64,000 nucleotides of DNA, taken from positions 53,191,427 through 53,255,426 of the forward strand of contig CM042089.1 of NCBI GenBank assembly GCA_023512835.1, written 5' to 3'. The stretch comes from Taxillus chinensis. Taxonomy: Eukaryota > Streptophyta > Magnoliopsida > Santalales > Loranthaceae. The notes beneath the pieces were generated by a model. The model was given only the letters and a program-made list of their open reading frames with translations. It was not told the origin of the DNA and did not search any database. The position numbers were made by a program, and so were the translations under genes. Below, in pieces: positions 35,183 through 46,818 of the stretch (position 1 is its first letter; each line of letters opens with the position of its first letter).

Positions 35183-35719
35183 ATGTGTATGTTGCCTACA
35201 AAAAACAAACATTTAATCTTAAAGTAAGTTATCTAGAGAATCAATGCCTTTCCTACTTATGGAAATTTAAGTGGATGTGTTGTTAAAGGTTACAAGGCAT
35301 GTCCTATTTGTGAGGATGACACGACTTTTGATAGATTGATTTATGGTAGGAAGATTTGTTATACTGGCCATAAAAGATATAGTCATTTGGATCATCAATA
35401 CTTAAGCAAAAAAAAAAGGATTTTAATGGTAAGCGAGAGCATAGGAGAAAACTTGTGTCATTATGTGGGGAGGAAATGTTGCTTAATGTTGAAGGGAAAA
35501 ATCATATTTGGGGAAAGAAGAAAAGAAAAACATATAGATACAAGAATGTTTGAGGAATGTAGCAGTTGTAATAAAAAGTCAATATTCTTCCTACTCAAGT
35601 ATTAGAAAAAATTACACATTTATCACAACTTGGATGATATATACATTGAGAAGAATGTATGCGATAGCATTGTTAGCACGTTGCTTAACATTCATAATAA
35701 AACTAAAGATGGAGTCAAT

Positions 35720-38700
35720 TGTTACACCTCAAATTTTCAACTAACGAAATTGGTTAGTGAATTCTCATACACCTTTCGAAAAAATAAGGGGTTAGTGAAA
35801 CACCTAAAAAGGAAACTTAGCATGAGTGCCGCCCCAACCTACTAATCAAACAAATCATATAATCACACATACCCATATGGCAAATGGTTAGAAATCTCAT
35901 GTCAAATTTCAACAACGGATACATCAATATACTCCCTTCAAGGGGTTATAACATGTTATTATAACCATGAAGTTCAAACAAGAAAATAAAATATATAGGG
36001 TCTACCTACGGTAAACCTCATATCTCTTGTAACCACCTAAAACAAACAAATACAAACACATTAGGAGCGTGAGCAATCATAGCTCAGTAGGGAATCAAAT
36101 CTCCCTAACACATCCAAACACATACCCTATATGCAAGGCGTAGGCATATGCTCGTGTAGTGTCATATGTAAACCAAACAAATCACCTCATAGCTTCTCAT
36201 GCTCCAATGAAGCCTCTTAGGCTCTTAAACCACACCTCTTAGGCTAACAATCTTAACCTCATAGCTTGAACTATAGCCCTCACAGGCATATATCCATCCC
36301 ATACAAATATTGCATTCTTATGTGCTAGACATCATTTTATCCGGATTGGACATATACATTCATTTTCAACTTTAATCTTTTTTTCTCTATTTGTTACTCA
36401 CTTTGTGTAGATAAATAAAGCGACGTAACTGTTGATTTGAAGGGTGCAAATTCAATGACTTCTTTGAAAACGCTTTCAAAGTTCTAAGATCTAGTCCTAG
36501 GTAATGAAAATCAATTTTGAGGGTTAATGCCTTCGTAATCTTTGGAATTTGAGGTCAAATGAAGAAGTTATGGTCAAAGCTTTATTTGGATTGCTAACGA
36601 GGGTCGCCCTGACGATCAACATTCAAAATCACACCCGGATCAGGTCATGAACCTTATACTCCTAATCCTTTCATCATTTTGAGAATGTTTATGTATATAT
36701 TGCACACATTCACTACATAGTTTATTTTTGAAAAATAGAAAAAAATATTATTTTTCTTGTAATAAAACGGTTTAGGGATGAATAATGCAGTTTGGATATA
36801 AAAACAAACTCGTTTTTTATGAAAGGAGGATATGGGGTTGCTTGTTATGACGCCTTGAGTTCGCAAATAGTTTTTTCACATTTTTGGAAACCAGTTGTTT
36901 TGTCAACCCCAAAAACCCAAAACATTAGTTAAAGATTACAAAATAGAGCAATAAAAACTTCTTTTCTTTTCCCGTCTCTCTTAATCACGTGTCATCCTAC
37001 GATTTGTTCAAGCCAAATAAAACAAAACAAAATAATAATAATAATAATAATAAAATAAAACAAAACCCCGAGAAAAACAATAACCACTCAAATTCACCTG
37101 GAGCTTATCTCCTCTCACCTAATCGCTCTATCTTCTTCCTTCTTCATCATCGTCTTCCCATCCCTCCAAGCCACAACCATGTCTTCTTCCTCCAATCCAT
37201 GCCATGGCCATCGAGATGCGAGCTAGCTGCCAGGACGACCATGTTGACATTGGCCCACCTTATCCCCTCTCTCTATCTATACAAACCAATCCCAAACCAA
37301 ACCATGGTTAAAATTGGGTCCTCACCACTTACCATCTCTCCACGCCATAGCCACCAAGCCACAAACCCTAACTATCCTTCCTCTCGTTTATAAAACTTAC
37401 CTCAAAACGCAATCACAAAGGGGGCTCTCACAATTCAAAAGAACTCTAGCCATAATTAATCTCTCAATTTCTCACCTCCTCAATCCCTAGGGAGTCCCCC
37501 TCCTGGAAACCATATTTCCTGGTCAACCATGAAAGGCACAACCTTCTCTTGACTTCACATCTCCCTTTTTAATCCTAATGGAAACCTCACTAAAGTCTCC
37601 CTCCACCTGGCATGGTCCTCCTTTTTCCCTAATAGCTTGCGATTGCCGATCCACAACAATCCTGCACCACCCAACGGCGCCAACCGCCACATCGCGGTAT
37701 GTCTTTGCCTCTCAACAAGTTAACGACGACGCCTTTGATCATGCCATTCTTCGCTACCCTTGCTAGTGACCACAGGGCACTCACTACCTTGTACCTCTCA
37801 ACTCGCCGTTTAGGGTTGTTCGAGGAAGTTAGAAGGAGATGACTTGACTCCCTGGATAGGAAGAAAGGAGCAGCAAGTATAAGGTTGTTTGACTAGTAGG
37901 TTGTTGGTCCTTTTCTTGTCATTACCGCTTGTGGGTTATGCTTTCCTTCACTGAGGATAACTAATTTAATAACTACTTTTATGATTGTATTATCTGTTTT
38001 ATATGCCTATTGTTTTCATGTCCGAGGTTTGTTTATATCTTTTCATGGTTCGTCAAGAAATGAAAATTGTTGTATATTATGTTTTTGGGTTTATTAGTAG
38101 CTACGTCGTACTAATAATTGGAGTTTCCTTCGTCCATGTTTAGTTTCTAACCCTCGTGCTTTGTTTTTGGCCATCGGTCATGCTTTTCTAAACTCGGATG
38201 GTACATTCATGTGAAGTTTATTGGCTATTGTTATTCTGTCATTACATTGTAAACATTGGTCATCATCGCCACTTGTGAATAACTAGTAGAGAGCCTATAG
38301 GTATTAGCGGTCTTCCATTATAACCAATGTTATTTTTTTTTCACTATGAAGTTTATTGTTCGTGATGTTTTGTTTTTGTGTTTATTCTCTCTTATCCTAT
38401 TTTGTTTTCAATTGAACGCATAGAGCATGTTGTCCATCACTATGGGCTCTACCACGGTTTTGATCTCAATTTCTCTTTGGTTTTAACCTATTTATCTTTT
38501 CTCTCACATGACAATAGTTCTACTTGTTTTCCTTTTGTTGCGCTTCCTTTTTCTTATGTTTGTTTGCTTGACCATGTTTGTTTTTTTTTTGTTTTTTTAT
38601 CCTATGATTTGTCGGTTGCTCTCACCATTCATTTTGTAGGAGCCCCACATTATTTATTTTTATTTTTTTAGAAGTTTAATTTTTGTAACAAGGTCTTAGA

Positions 38701-40442
38701 CCTCTTCCATTTTGTAACATGTAATCAAAAATCAAAGAGTTGTAAAAATGAGTGAAAAGAAGAAAAAGAAAAGGGGAAAAAAAAGAAAGAGAATTTTGTT
38801 TTATTTTGTGGATGTTACTTGTCACACACAAACACTTTTGTATATGTCTCTTTGAGATTTGCTTAATAATTTTTTTTAAATGTCTTGAAACAAATCAATT
38901 TTTTTTCTTTTCTTTAAAAAGCAAGGTTTCTTCTCCCAAAACTACATAAAAGGTTCTTCCTGATATTTTAAGATAAAAAAAAAATATGTTTTTACTAAAA
39001 CTCAAACAAAAATGTTTTCTTTTTCTCTCAAATAAAAATTAATTTTTCCATCACTTGGATTCATCCCTTAGGATTTCTTTTGAGATAACTTTTTTTAGGT
39101 TCATTTTAGATTTCTTTTGACCAACTACACCCCAAAAACGATTTGTGGCGACTTTGTTTTCTTTCATTACCATTTGGGCGAAGGTTGGGAGAACCACATC
39201 CCCGAAAGCGATTTCCCTCCCCAGACGAAATCTAGTGATGACATTATGTAACAATCAAAGCATCAAATCATCAGGGCATCTCATGCAAATCATGGCATTG
39301 CATGCATATCCTATCATACATAGGGCATCTTATGCGTAATCAAATTCATACTCACATAATAGAAGACATAGATTTCAACTTAAGTCACCTCAACTCAACC
39401 CGTAGACTCTCGGTCCCAAAACATGCACTCAAGGCCACTCGGGTGCATCAAGGATCCCTCAAGAAGGAACACAAACCAAATCGAGCTTAAAAAGGAGCAA
39501 ACAAGCGAATAACATAGGACCGACCATAGCGGCCCTATTCCAAGCATGGCGGGTCAGCACAAGATTACCGGACCAAAGCACCCTATTGCCGTAGTGCATG
39601 CCACATTAGCCGCAATCGAGACCCGATCGGTCATAGCGGACTCAAAACCGACCACGACCGATTCCACTAGAAGTCCATTTCAACTCTTTGTCGGTTGTAA
39701 TTGACCCCAAACCGGCCACGACCAATCTACCCAGCGTACACACACTCTATGTTAGCCACAACCGACTAAATCTTGCTGTAAGTGATCGCATCAATGCCCC
39801 CAAAATTACCACTATTGGCCCTGCTGGTTGTGACCGGCCTTCGACGAACCCAAATCCGCTACAACTCAATTTTTTCGGCATCTCATAGCTCACAATCACC
39901 AAGTTTGATCCTTAAACATCTCCTAACAAAGTTCTAGGTATACTACAATGGCTCAAAAATGCATTAACAACACATAATTCTACAATGAACATGCATATGG
40001 GTCAATTCACCCATATGCATCCCAAATCATGAAATTCATCATAATTAAGAGGTTTAATGTCTACCGCATGATAAGAAATAGGTGGAGAAAGGTCTATAGT
40101 ATGAATCCTTACCTTAATTGTAGTCGATTTGAGCATCGAATCGCCAAATTTCACTTCCCCCTTTGCCTTCTCTCTCTTCTCCTCTCTCTTTCTCCACCTA
40201 GACATGCAAGAATGTGAATGCAAAATGAGGTATTAGGGTTCTTCCCTTCCCTTTTATACTTTTTGCAAATTAATTCCAAAAAATATTAAAAAGACTTTCC
40301 TTGGACCCTGACTCCAAATTGGCCTTAATTACTATGAAAACGCTTTATTTGACGAGTTTGTCACTTTCTGCGATATTCATTTTATGAAACATTATTCCAT
40401 CATATGGATAACTCTCAAGACCCACAAACTTGGGTTATTACA
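35720..40442. repeat. Tekay/Del-like solo LTR with another solo LTR inside
   Basis: It starts tgttacacctcaaattttcaac and ends cttgggttattaca, typical Del/Tekay LTR ends. Flanks are TCAAT (35715-35719) and TTAAT (40443-40447), a TSD with one substitution. Excluding the nested LTR at 36323-39243 and its TSD, its own length is about 1.8 kb. It separates two consecutive segments of the CACTA transposase. Confidence 0.78.
36323..39243 (+). repeat. Nested solo LTR, Tat-like, TSD TTATG
   Basis: A 2921-bp LTR from tgctagacatcattttatccgg to tctagtgatgaca, flanked by TTATG at 36318-36322 and 39244-39248. It is related to the LTR at 32638-35182 (same start, similar tail with accccaaaaacgattt..ggcgac) but clearly diverged and lacking the gaaagggc block. 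It lies inside the solo LTR at 35720-40442. Confidence 0.92.
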
Positions 40443-41018
40443 TTAATGCTCGATTGGATTAGTTTAAAAGTATTAAAAACTTACAACTTTTGCCAGGAGA
40501 ATAAAAGTAAACGTAAATATCTACCTCCTTCATGCTTTACTTTGAGTAAAGATGAGAAAAAAAGATGTGTAAGACATTGTTCGAACTTAAATTCCAGGAA
40601 GGATACTCTTCAAATTTCAAAAATATTGTCTCCATGGAAGAGCTCAAACTAGTAGGTCTAAAGTCTCATGATTATCATATTTTAATGTAAGAATTGCTAC
40701 CTATGGCAATACGGTCGGTAGTCCCCCAACACTTGAGATTTAAGAATTTGTGTAGCAAAGTAGTGGGTGTGATGTTATCACTTACACTTCAAAGTCAAGT
40801 AGTTCTAACTCTTTGTGTGCTTGAGAAATATTTTCCACCATCATTCTTTGACATAATGGTGCATTTAACTAATAATCTAGTTAGAGAGGTGCAACTATGT
40901 GGACCTGTCCATTTTAGATTGATGTACCCATTCAAGAGGTATATAAAGGTGTTAATGTGCTATGTTCGAAATCATTATCATCTTGAGGATTGTATTGCTA
41001 AAAGTTATATTGCAGAAG

Positions 41019-42508
41019 TGTTATTCCCAATGTGAGTTGTTAAGAGTTGGCATAGCTGATTTTGTTGTCATTGTTGTTAAACTTAAATGAAGATAAAGAT
41101 AGACATCCATTTAAGACCAGATTATTCCATATGAAAGAGGAGATACATAGAAACATATTCCAGTGAATGGCTCTTGACACGTGCGACTTGATGTGGACAT
41201 GTGCAAGGGTTTTTTAGCTCATATTTGCACCAACGTTTACCCATAGATACGAAACTTCAAGATCTACAAGTTTTCTTTTGATCTTGAGTCGTTTTGAGCT
41301 CTGTAGAAAAAGGTATGGGCAAAATACTTATACTAAAATGTGCAAACATAATGATGGGCACATTTAGACTTTTTTAGCTCTAAATTTCACCAACTTTTCC
41401 GAGTGGATAAAGGACTTCAATATCTACAACTTTAATTTTGACCTCAAGTGAATTCAAGCTGTATAGAAAACGTTATGGGCAAAATACTCACACTAAGACA
41501 TGTAAACATAATGGTGAGCACATTCATACTTTTCTAGCTCCAAATGTAACAAAATTTCACCAAGTGGATAGAGGACTATAATATCTACAACATTACTTTT
41601 GACCTCAAGTAAATTCAAGCACTCAGAGAGAAAGTTATGGTTAAAAAACCAACGTTAGCACATGTAGAACATAGTTTACAGATTGATTTAGATTTATTGA
41701 TTTAGGTGAGCTTGATCCAATGGATAAGAATAATTCATTTAAATGAGCTTCATCCAATGGCTAAGATAAAGTAGAAAAAGAGATCAATGGCTAAGGCTTG
41801 GCTACTCCAACTAGGTTAACATCCTAATTAAGTTGGCTAATCTAAAGGTCGAAATTAGTAAAGTGAAATCAAGGGCCAGAGTTTAATGAGGAAGATGTAG
41901 GGTTTTTGGCTCATATACTAGGGTTGTGGAGGCTATGAAAAAATAGACTGAAAAAGAGATATTAGAGATTAGAGAAGAGAGAGGTGGAGCTTTTGGTGTT
42001 TCAGAAATCATTTTAAGAGGAGCTTGTTGATTGTGACATCAAAGAGAAGGTCATGAACCAGTCCATTGAAGTACTATGATCGGAGAACAATGAATCTTAG
42101 ATTATCAGTTTTGAAACTCATCGGTGATTTGGTATTGTTCTCTTTGTATTCATTTTTATTATTGTTGTAAAACTAGAATTAGTGAGGTTTGGTTGTTTTT
42201 GAAATTGGGTAGTGAACTATAAAATCTATAAGGTGGTGAACCTTAGATAGAAGTGTGCTATTCAAAAATTACTAGTGGAGATTTGTGATCAGCCGATTAT
42301 TGGTCACACCGTGATGTAGTTATACTCATTGTTGGGTGAGCCACGTAATTGTTGTGTGCCTTGTCACTATTGTTTTTTTTTATTTGGCATATAAACATAG
42401 AAATTAGATTGGCTAAAGAGATCATCACAGGTAAAAAGGAAAGAGGTAAAAAATTATATTGATACACCGATTCACCCCCCTCCTTCTAATACATATTTGG
42501 GAATTTCA
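41019..42508. repeat. Copia-type solo LTR in CACTA transposase
   Basis: It starts tgttattcccaatgtg and ends ttgggaatttca, with a typical pre-end segment cgattcacccccctcc (42470-42483). Flanking AGAAG occurs at 41014-41018 and again at 42513-42517, separated from the LTR end by four A residues, so the right boundary is uncertain. The CACTA protein continues across it (SYIAE to EFCTDYL). Confidence 0.72.
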
Positions 42509-42690
42509 AAAAAGAAGTTGTTGAATTTTGCACCGACTATTTGGAAAATCATAAAGGAATTGGTATTCCATTGAACAAGAACTTTGTGACATGTGATTTT
42601 GAAATTGGTCAATCATTACGTGGTGGTATTTTGGTTAGAGTTGAGAGAAATGTTTAGAGCAAACACATCATTATGTGTTGGAAAACATTA

Positions 42691-42787
42691 ATGTGTTACG
42701 ACCATGTATTAAGTAACGACACTCCCATTATCAATGTTTTTAGATTTTTTTACTTTCTATTATAATGAATATTCAATAATTAACATC
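42691..42787. other. Short AT-rich spacer
   Basis: No features seen. The last five bases, ACATC (42783-42787), are the expected left TSD of the following LTR. Confidence 0.35.
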
Positions 42788-44015
42788 CGTCGGATAAAGC
42801 CCGAATTTGGATGATGCGGATAAAACTCTATGTAATTTGATTTGAGACATTGCATGTTTATTCTTAAGTTGTTGCAGAAGATAAGATCTTAATCCGGACC
42901 TTCACTCGTGAGAGCAAAGCTGAGGATAGGATACATAATCCTGATCTAGACAAACGTGAGTGTTATCAAACACTTGGTAAATAACCAAGTCTACATTTCA
43001 TATGGAATAAGGATCATTCGTGCGGACTAAACACTTAAAGCTACGGACTAAGGAATCTACGTCTAACAGTTTAAATGGACTTAGTCAAAAAGATGCGTAA
43101 TAAGAATCCAAGTCTACATTTAGCACAGAGTAAGAGAAAATTATTGTAGAATAAAAAGCTAAGTCTTCCACTCAAGCAGACTAAGGACAAGAAGACACGG
43201 AGTAAGGAATCCGAGTCTTTCATACATGCGGGGTAAGGAACAACTTGTACGGAATAAGGACCCAAGTCCTTTATTTGCATGGAGTAAGGAAAAGAAATGT
43301 AGAGTAAGGAATCCGAACCTTTTACTCATGCGGAGTAAGGATGCGCTAATATGGAGTAAGCCATCCGGCCTCTTAATTCATGCGGAGTAAGGAACTCATG
43401 CGGAGTAAGCTCTCCGGGCTTCTCTTTCATACAGAGTAAGGAAGCGCTGACATGGAATAAGGATTCCAGTATCAAACTGACATGGAGTAAGCAACCACTG
43501 ATACGGAGTAAGGATCTGAGCTTCATTAACACGGAGTAGGGAACTTTATGATGGATTAAAAAGATGCTACTTCAACTTATCATCTTCACATTCAAAGTCG
43601 TCAGCTCGCTGTGTCCCGATGTAAGACAAACTCATTGAAGACCTAAAGCATCTTACACATGGATCACACAGATATGTGGATATAACTTTAATCGCACTTG
43701 GGAACTTGCAAAGTAATTCAAAGTTTAAAAACACAAGATCTTGAGCTCCACATCCGCAACAATCAAGGCAGAGAGATTTTTGAGGAATAGTCAATCTTTT
43801 GCACGATGCTCGGAAGAACAAGTTCCAAAGATGTTTTTCACGGATGGCTATATATATATATATATATATATATTAAAACTAGTATATTTGAAAGAGGTGT
43901 GTGCGCGAGAGAGGTTGCAAGTGCATACATGTACAAGACCTTATAGAGATAATATTGGCTAGCGTGTGAGTAACTGTAAACGGAGTGTAAGAGAGTTGTT
44001 CAGTAGATCGAAAAG
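42788..44015 (+). repeat. Sirevirus-family LTR, opposite orientation, interrupted
   Basis: Reverse-complement arrangement of the family. It starts cgtcggataaagcccg (for tgttggatcaagcccg), then carries the array as cggagtaaggaa-type words (42990-43560) and a (TA)n tract (43850-43873). It stops at ...gatcgaaaag, where the intact family member continues with ctttacaag. The break is the insertion of the Tat LTR at 44016, with AAAAG (44011-44015) as the expected left TSD. Confidence 0.85.
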
Positions 44016-46818
44016 TGTTGGACCCCATTTTGTCCAGATTGGACCCCATTTTGTCCGGGTTGGACATACTAACCTCATTTGATATATATGCCTTTTTGCC
44101 CATGCCATATACCTTGTTGAATAAATCCTTAGAGATTCCCCTGCGATTTGCACAAGATGGATGCATTGACACTAACCTGGGAAGCCCAAAATTGATAACC
44201 TTTGTTGCCATCCCTAAAAGGCCCCAAGATCAACGCCGGGTGATAGAGGATGAAATTTGGAGACTAACGCACTTGACCGAGCTCAATTTCGATTTAAAAT
44301 GAAAAAGTTATGGCCAAAACAACTTTCGTTGGAAAAAGTCAAACATGCCAAAAGACGGTCAATGCCGCTAGTCAAACCGCCCGGAAAAGTGACGTGTGAA
44401 ATTCTCCAAAACATCTACGAGTCTTCCTAAACAATCCCCAAAAGGTCATCCATTTTCGCATTTTGGGTGGGGGGTAAAAAGGTAATTAAAAAAAAACACA
44501 ACTCGTAGCCTCGAAGTGTCGCCAGGTCGAAGCTCGAAGCCTCGAAGCCTCGAAGACTCAAAGCCTCGAAGCCTTGTAAGCCCTGCCGACACTCCGACTT
44601 GCCGACACTTCGACTTATTGACCATTGACCCACGACCTACGAACCTACGACGCACGGATCTTCGACCCTTGACCTTCAACACTTCGACCCGTTGACCATT
44701 GACCCACGACCTATGATCTTCGACCCATGACCTATGAACCTACGACCCATGGATCTTCGACCCTTGACCTTCAACCCTTCGACTCTTGACCTTTAACCCG
44801 TTGACCGTTGACCTTCGATCCGTTGACCATTGACCTTCGACCCATCGACCCTCGACCTTGCCGACACTTCGACCTGTTGACCGTTGACCTTCGACCTGCC
44901 GACACTTTGGCCCTATTGACCTTTGACCTTCGCTGTTTGGCTGCATTTCCGCCAACTATTTCCTATGCGATCCACGAGACCGTTTTTCATGCGCCGCCAT
45001 CCGACAAAATCGTTTTTCAATGCGTGTTAGTCACATGTGCTAAAATAAAAATTAAAAAGGACAAATCACGAGCCGTAGGTCGCCAAACCATCCGACAACG
45101 CACGTAACCCGCAATTAAAAACGTTGGCATTCATAATAGAGCATTAAATGCAGCATTAATGACATCCACCAAAATTTCGCCAGCCTTTTAAATTCAGTCT
45201 CCTGTCCACGCGAAACATATAGAGACCCCTCATCTCTGACGAGAAACCCTTTTGCCATTTTTTCATACCCAGCTCCCTTATCAAAAAAAGAAAAAGAAGG
45301 AAACTTCTGCAAAAAAAAAAAAAAAAAAACCAGAGAACAGCCCAAAGTTCAACAAAAAATTTCTGCTTCCAAATTTTCGCCCAGAGAGAACACCCAGAGT
45401 TCAGACGACCAAAAGCTTTCTGAGAGAAAAAAAGAGATTACGCCCAAGCTCCTTCTCTTCCAAAAAAAAAAAAACAAACAAAAAAACAGAGTGTGTAAAA
45501 CCCAGGAAAACCTAGTCTCTCTTCTCCACCCCCTCTTTCCAATTCCTCTTGCTTGAATATCTCATTCCAGCCTCTATTCTTTTCCCAAAGAAAAAGAAAA
45601 ACAAACAAAAAGCTTCCTATTCGATACATACTTTTCTCCCTTACGAGTCTCTTTTCTCAAAACAGACAAAAGTCCCACAAACTCTCTCTTTCACTCTTAC
45701 TGGTTCTTTCCCTCTCAAAATCCCAACTGATTTTTGCCATTTGCGCTACTGGGACTTGGTGATTTGGTAATTCAAGCAGGCGACTGTCGGTGCAGACAAG
45801 GATTCAAACGAAAGTCCGGTGTTGAAGCCCAAAGTCGGTTTTGTATTTATTACTTGTTTTAGCTTATGTATATTCATATTTGATGTCATACGTAGTGTTT
45901 TTTTTTTATGTTGTTGGGTATATGTTGTATTTTATTATATTTTCCTTTTTTATGTTGTTGGTATGTGTTGTATTTTTCTTGTATTTTGTAGATGTTGTAT
46001 CTTTGTAATATTTAAAGAAATAGTAAGGAAAAAAAGAGAGAGCAAAAAGAGGAATGAAAATGAAAACAAAAAAACAAAAAAAAAGAGAAGGAAAACGACA
46101 GAGGATGGCTTCGTTTTTTATTGTATGTCACCATCACACAATTCACGTTTTATTCGGATATGCATGTATTTTGATATGGCCAATTCTTAAACAAAAAACA
46201 AAATGTTTCCACAAAACATTTTCCAAAACGTGTTTAATAAAAGGTTTTCAAAATGTTTTCAAAAGTGTCTCCTTAAAAAAAACAAAAGAAAAACAAAAAC
46301 AAAAGAAAAACAAAAACAAAATGTTTTTTTAACAAAACACAAAAACAAAAAAAATATTTTCTAACCCAAAAAACCAAGGAAAGGAAAATAAAAAAAAAAC
46401 ATATTTCCATTTTTTAGGACTTTAATTTCTAAAATAAAACCAAAAAGCAAAACAAACCCCTAAGATCTCATTCTCCACTTCAAACAAAAACCCAAAACTT
46501 TTTTAGGATTCTCTTTAGAAATTTAGGGTAAATCCATTTTAATCATGACTTTGATAAATAACTTAGCTAAATAAAAATCATAGACATTTTTTAGGAAATC
46601 TAACCCAGTCGTAGCAGTGCAAATAAAATAGAAAACCTCCTCCGAAAATAGATACCGAAAGGGCGCTGTAGGGGTGCTAATCCTTCCCTACACGTAATCA
46701 ACTCTCGAACCCTTCTCTGATAACGTAGACCAGGACCTTTAAAATACCCAAAGTAGAGGGTATCCAAATGTACCCCAAAAAACAGGTTGGTGGCGACTCT
46801 AAATTTTCTCACCATTGG
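44016..46818 (+). repeat. Tat/Ogre-type LTR, truncated by a second Tat insertion
   Basis: It starts tgttggaccccattttgtcc, with a duplicated start block giving two copies of ttggaccccattttgtcc (44018-44061). It contains the tcgaagcc/ttgacc word array (44507-44935), A-rich homopolymer tracts, and the conserved block ataccgaaagggcgc (about 46648). It breaks off at ctcaccattgg (46818). The next LTR copy shows what is missing: tttagtttgagctcacc...gatgaca. ATTGG (46814-46818) would be the left TSD. Confidence 0.85.
44507..44935. repeat. Degenerate word array (tcgaagcc / ttgaccttcgaccc)
   Basis: About 430 bp composed almost wholly of words such as cctcgaagcctcgaag, cgacccatgacctatga, ttgaccttcgaccc and tgccgacacttcgacc. 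A related array lies in the 3' LTR at 61668-62078, but none is in the 5' LTR at 46819-49412. Confidence 0.88.

Larger units (their letters stand above)
32530..42690 (+). pseudogene. CACTA (En/Spm) tnp2-type transposase, shredded by insertions
   Basis: Scattered plus-strand pieces in correct order. 32530-32637: GPK, INIDVY and LWEVDIN words. 35183-35719: AYKKQTFNLKV continues exactly across the first solo LTR, then GYKACPICEDDT and GRKICYTGHKRYSHLDH (about 35345), and IEKNVCDSIVSTLLNI (about 35650). 40443-41018: YLPPSCFTLSKDEKK, then the DUF4218 block PMAIRSVVPQHLRF, LTLCVLEKYFPPSFFDIM and MYPFKRYIKVL (about 40700-40980). 42513-42690: EFCTDYLENHKGIGIP. Four solo LTRs lie within it (32638-35182, 35720-40442 with another nested, and 41019-42508). 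Stops and frameshifts also occur in the pieces. No CACTA terminal inverted repeats were found. Confidence 0.85.

Noticed and set aside
38378..38671. Phe/Leu-rich 97-codon frame
   Set aside because: It lies within a solo LTR, has T-rich bias and no homology that I recognise.
45250..45520. Lys-rich and Phe-rich frames in LTRs (also 46050-46330, 47575-47950, 48500-48820, 62846-63260, 63781-63987)
   Set aside because: Products of A-run or T-run homopolymer tracts in LTR leader sequence.
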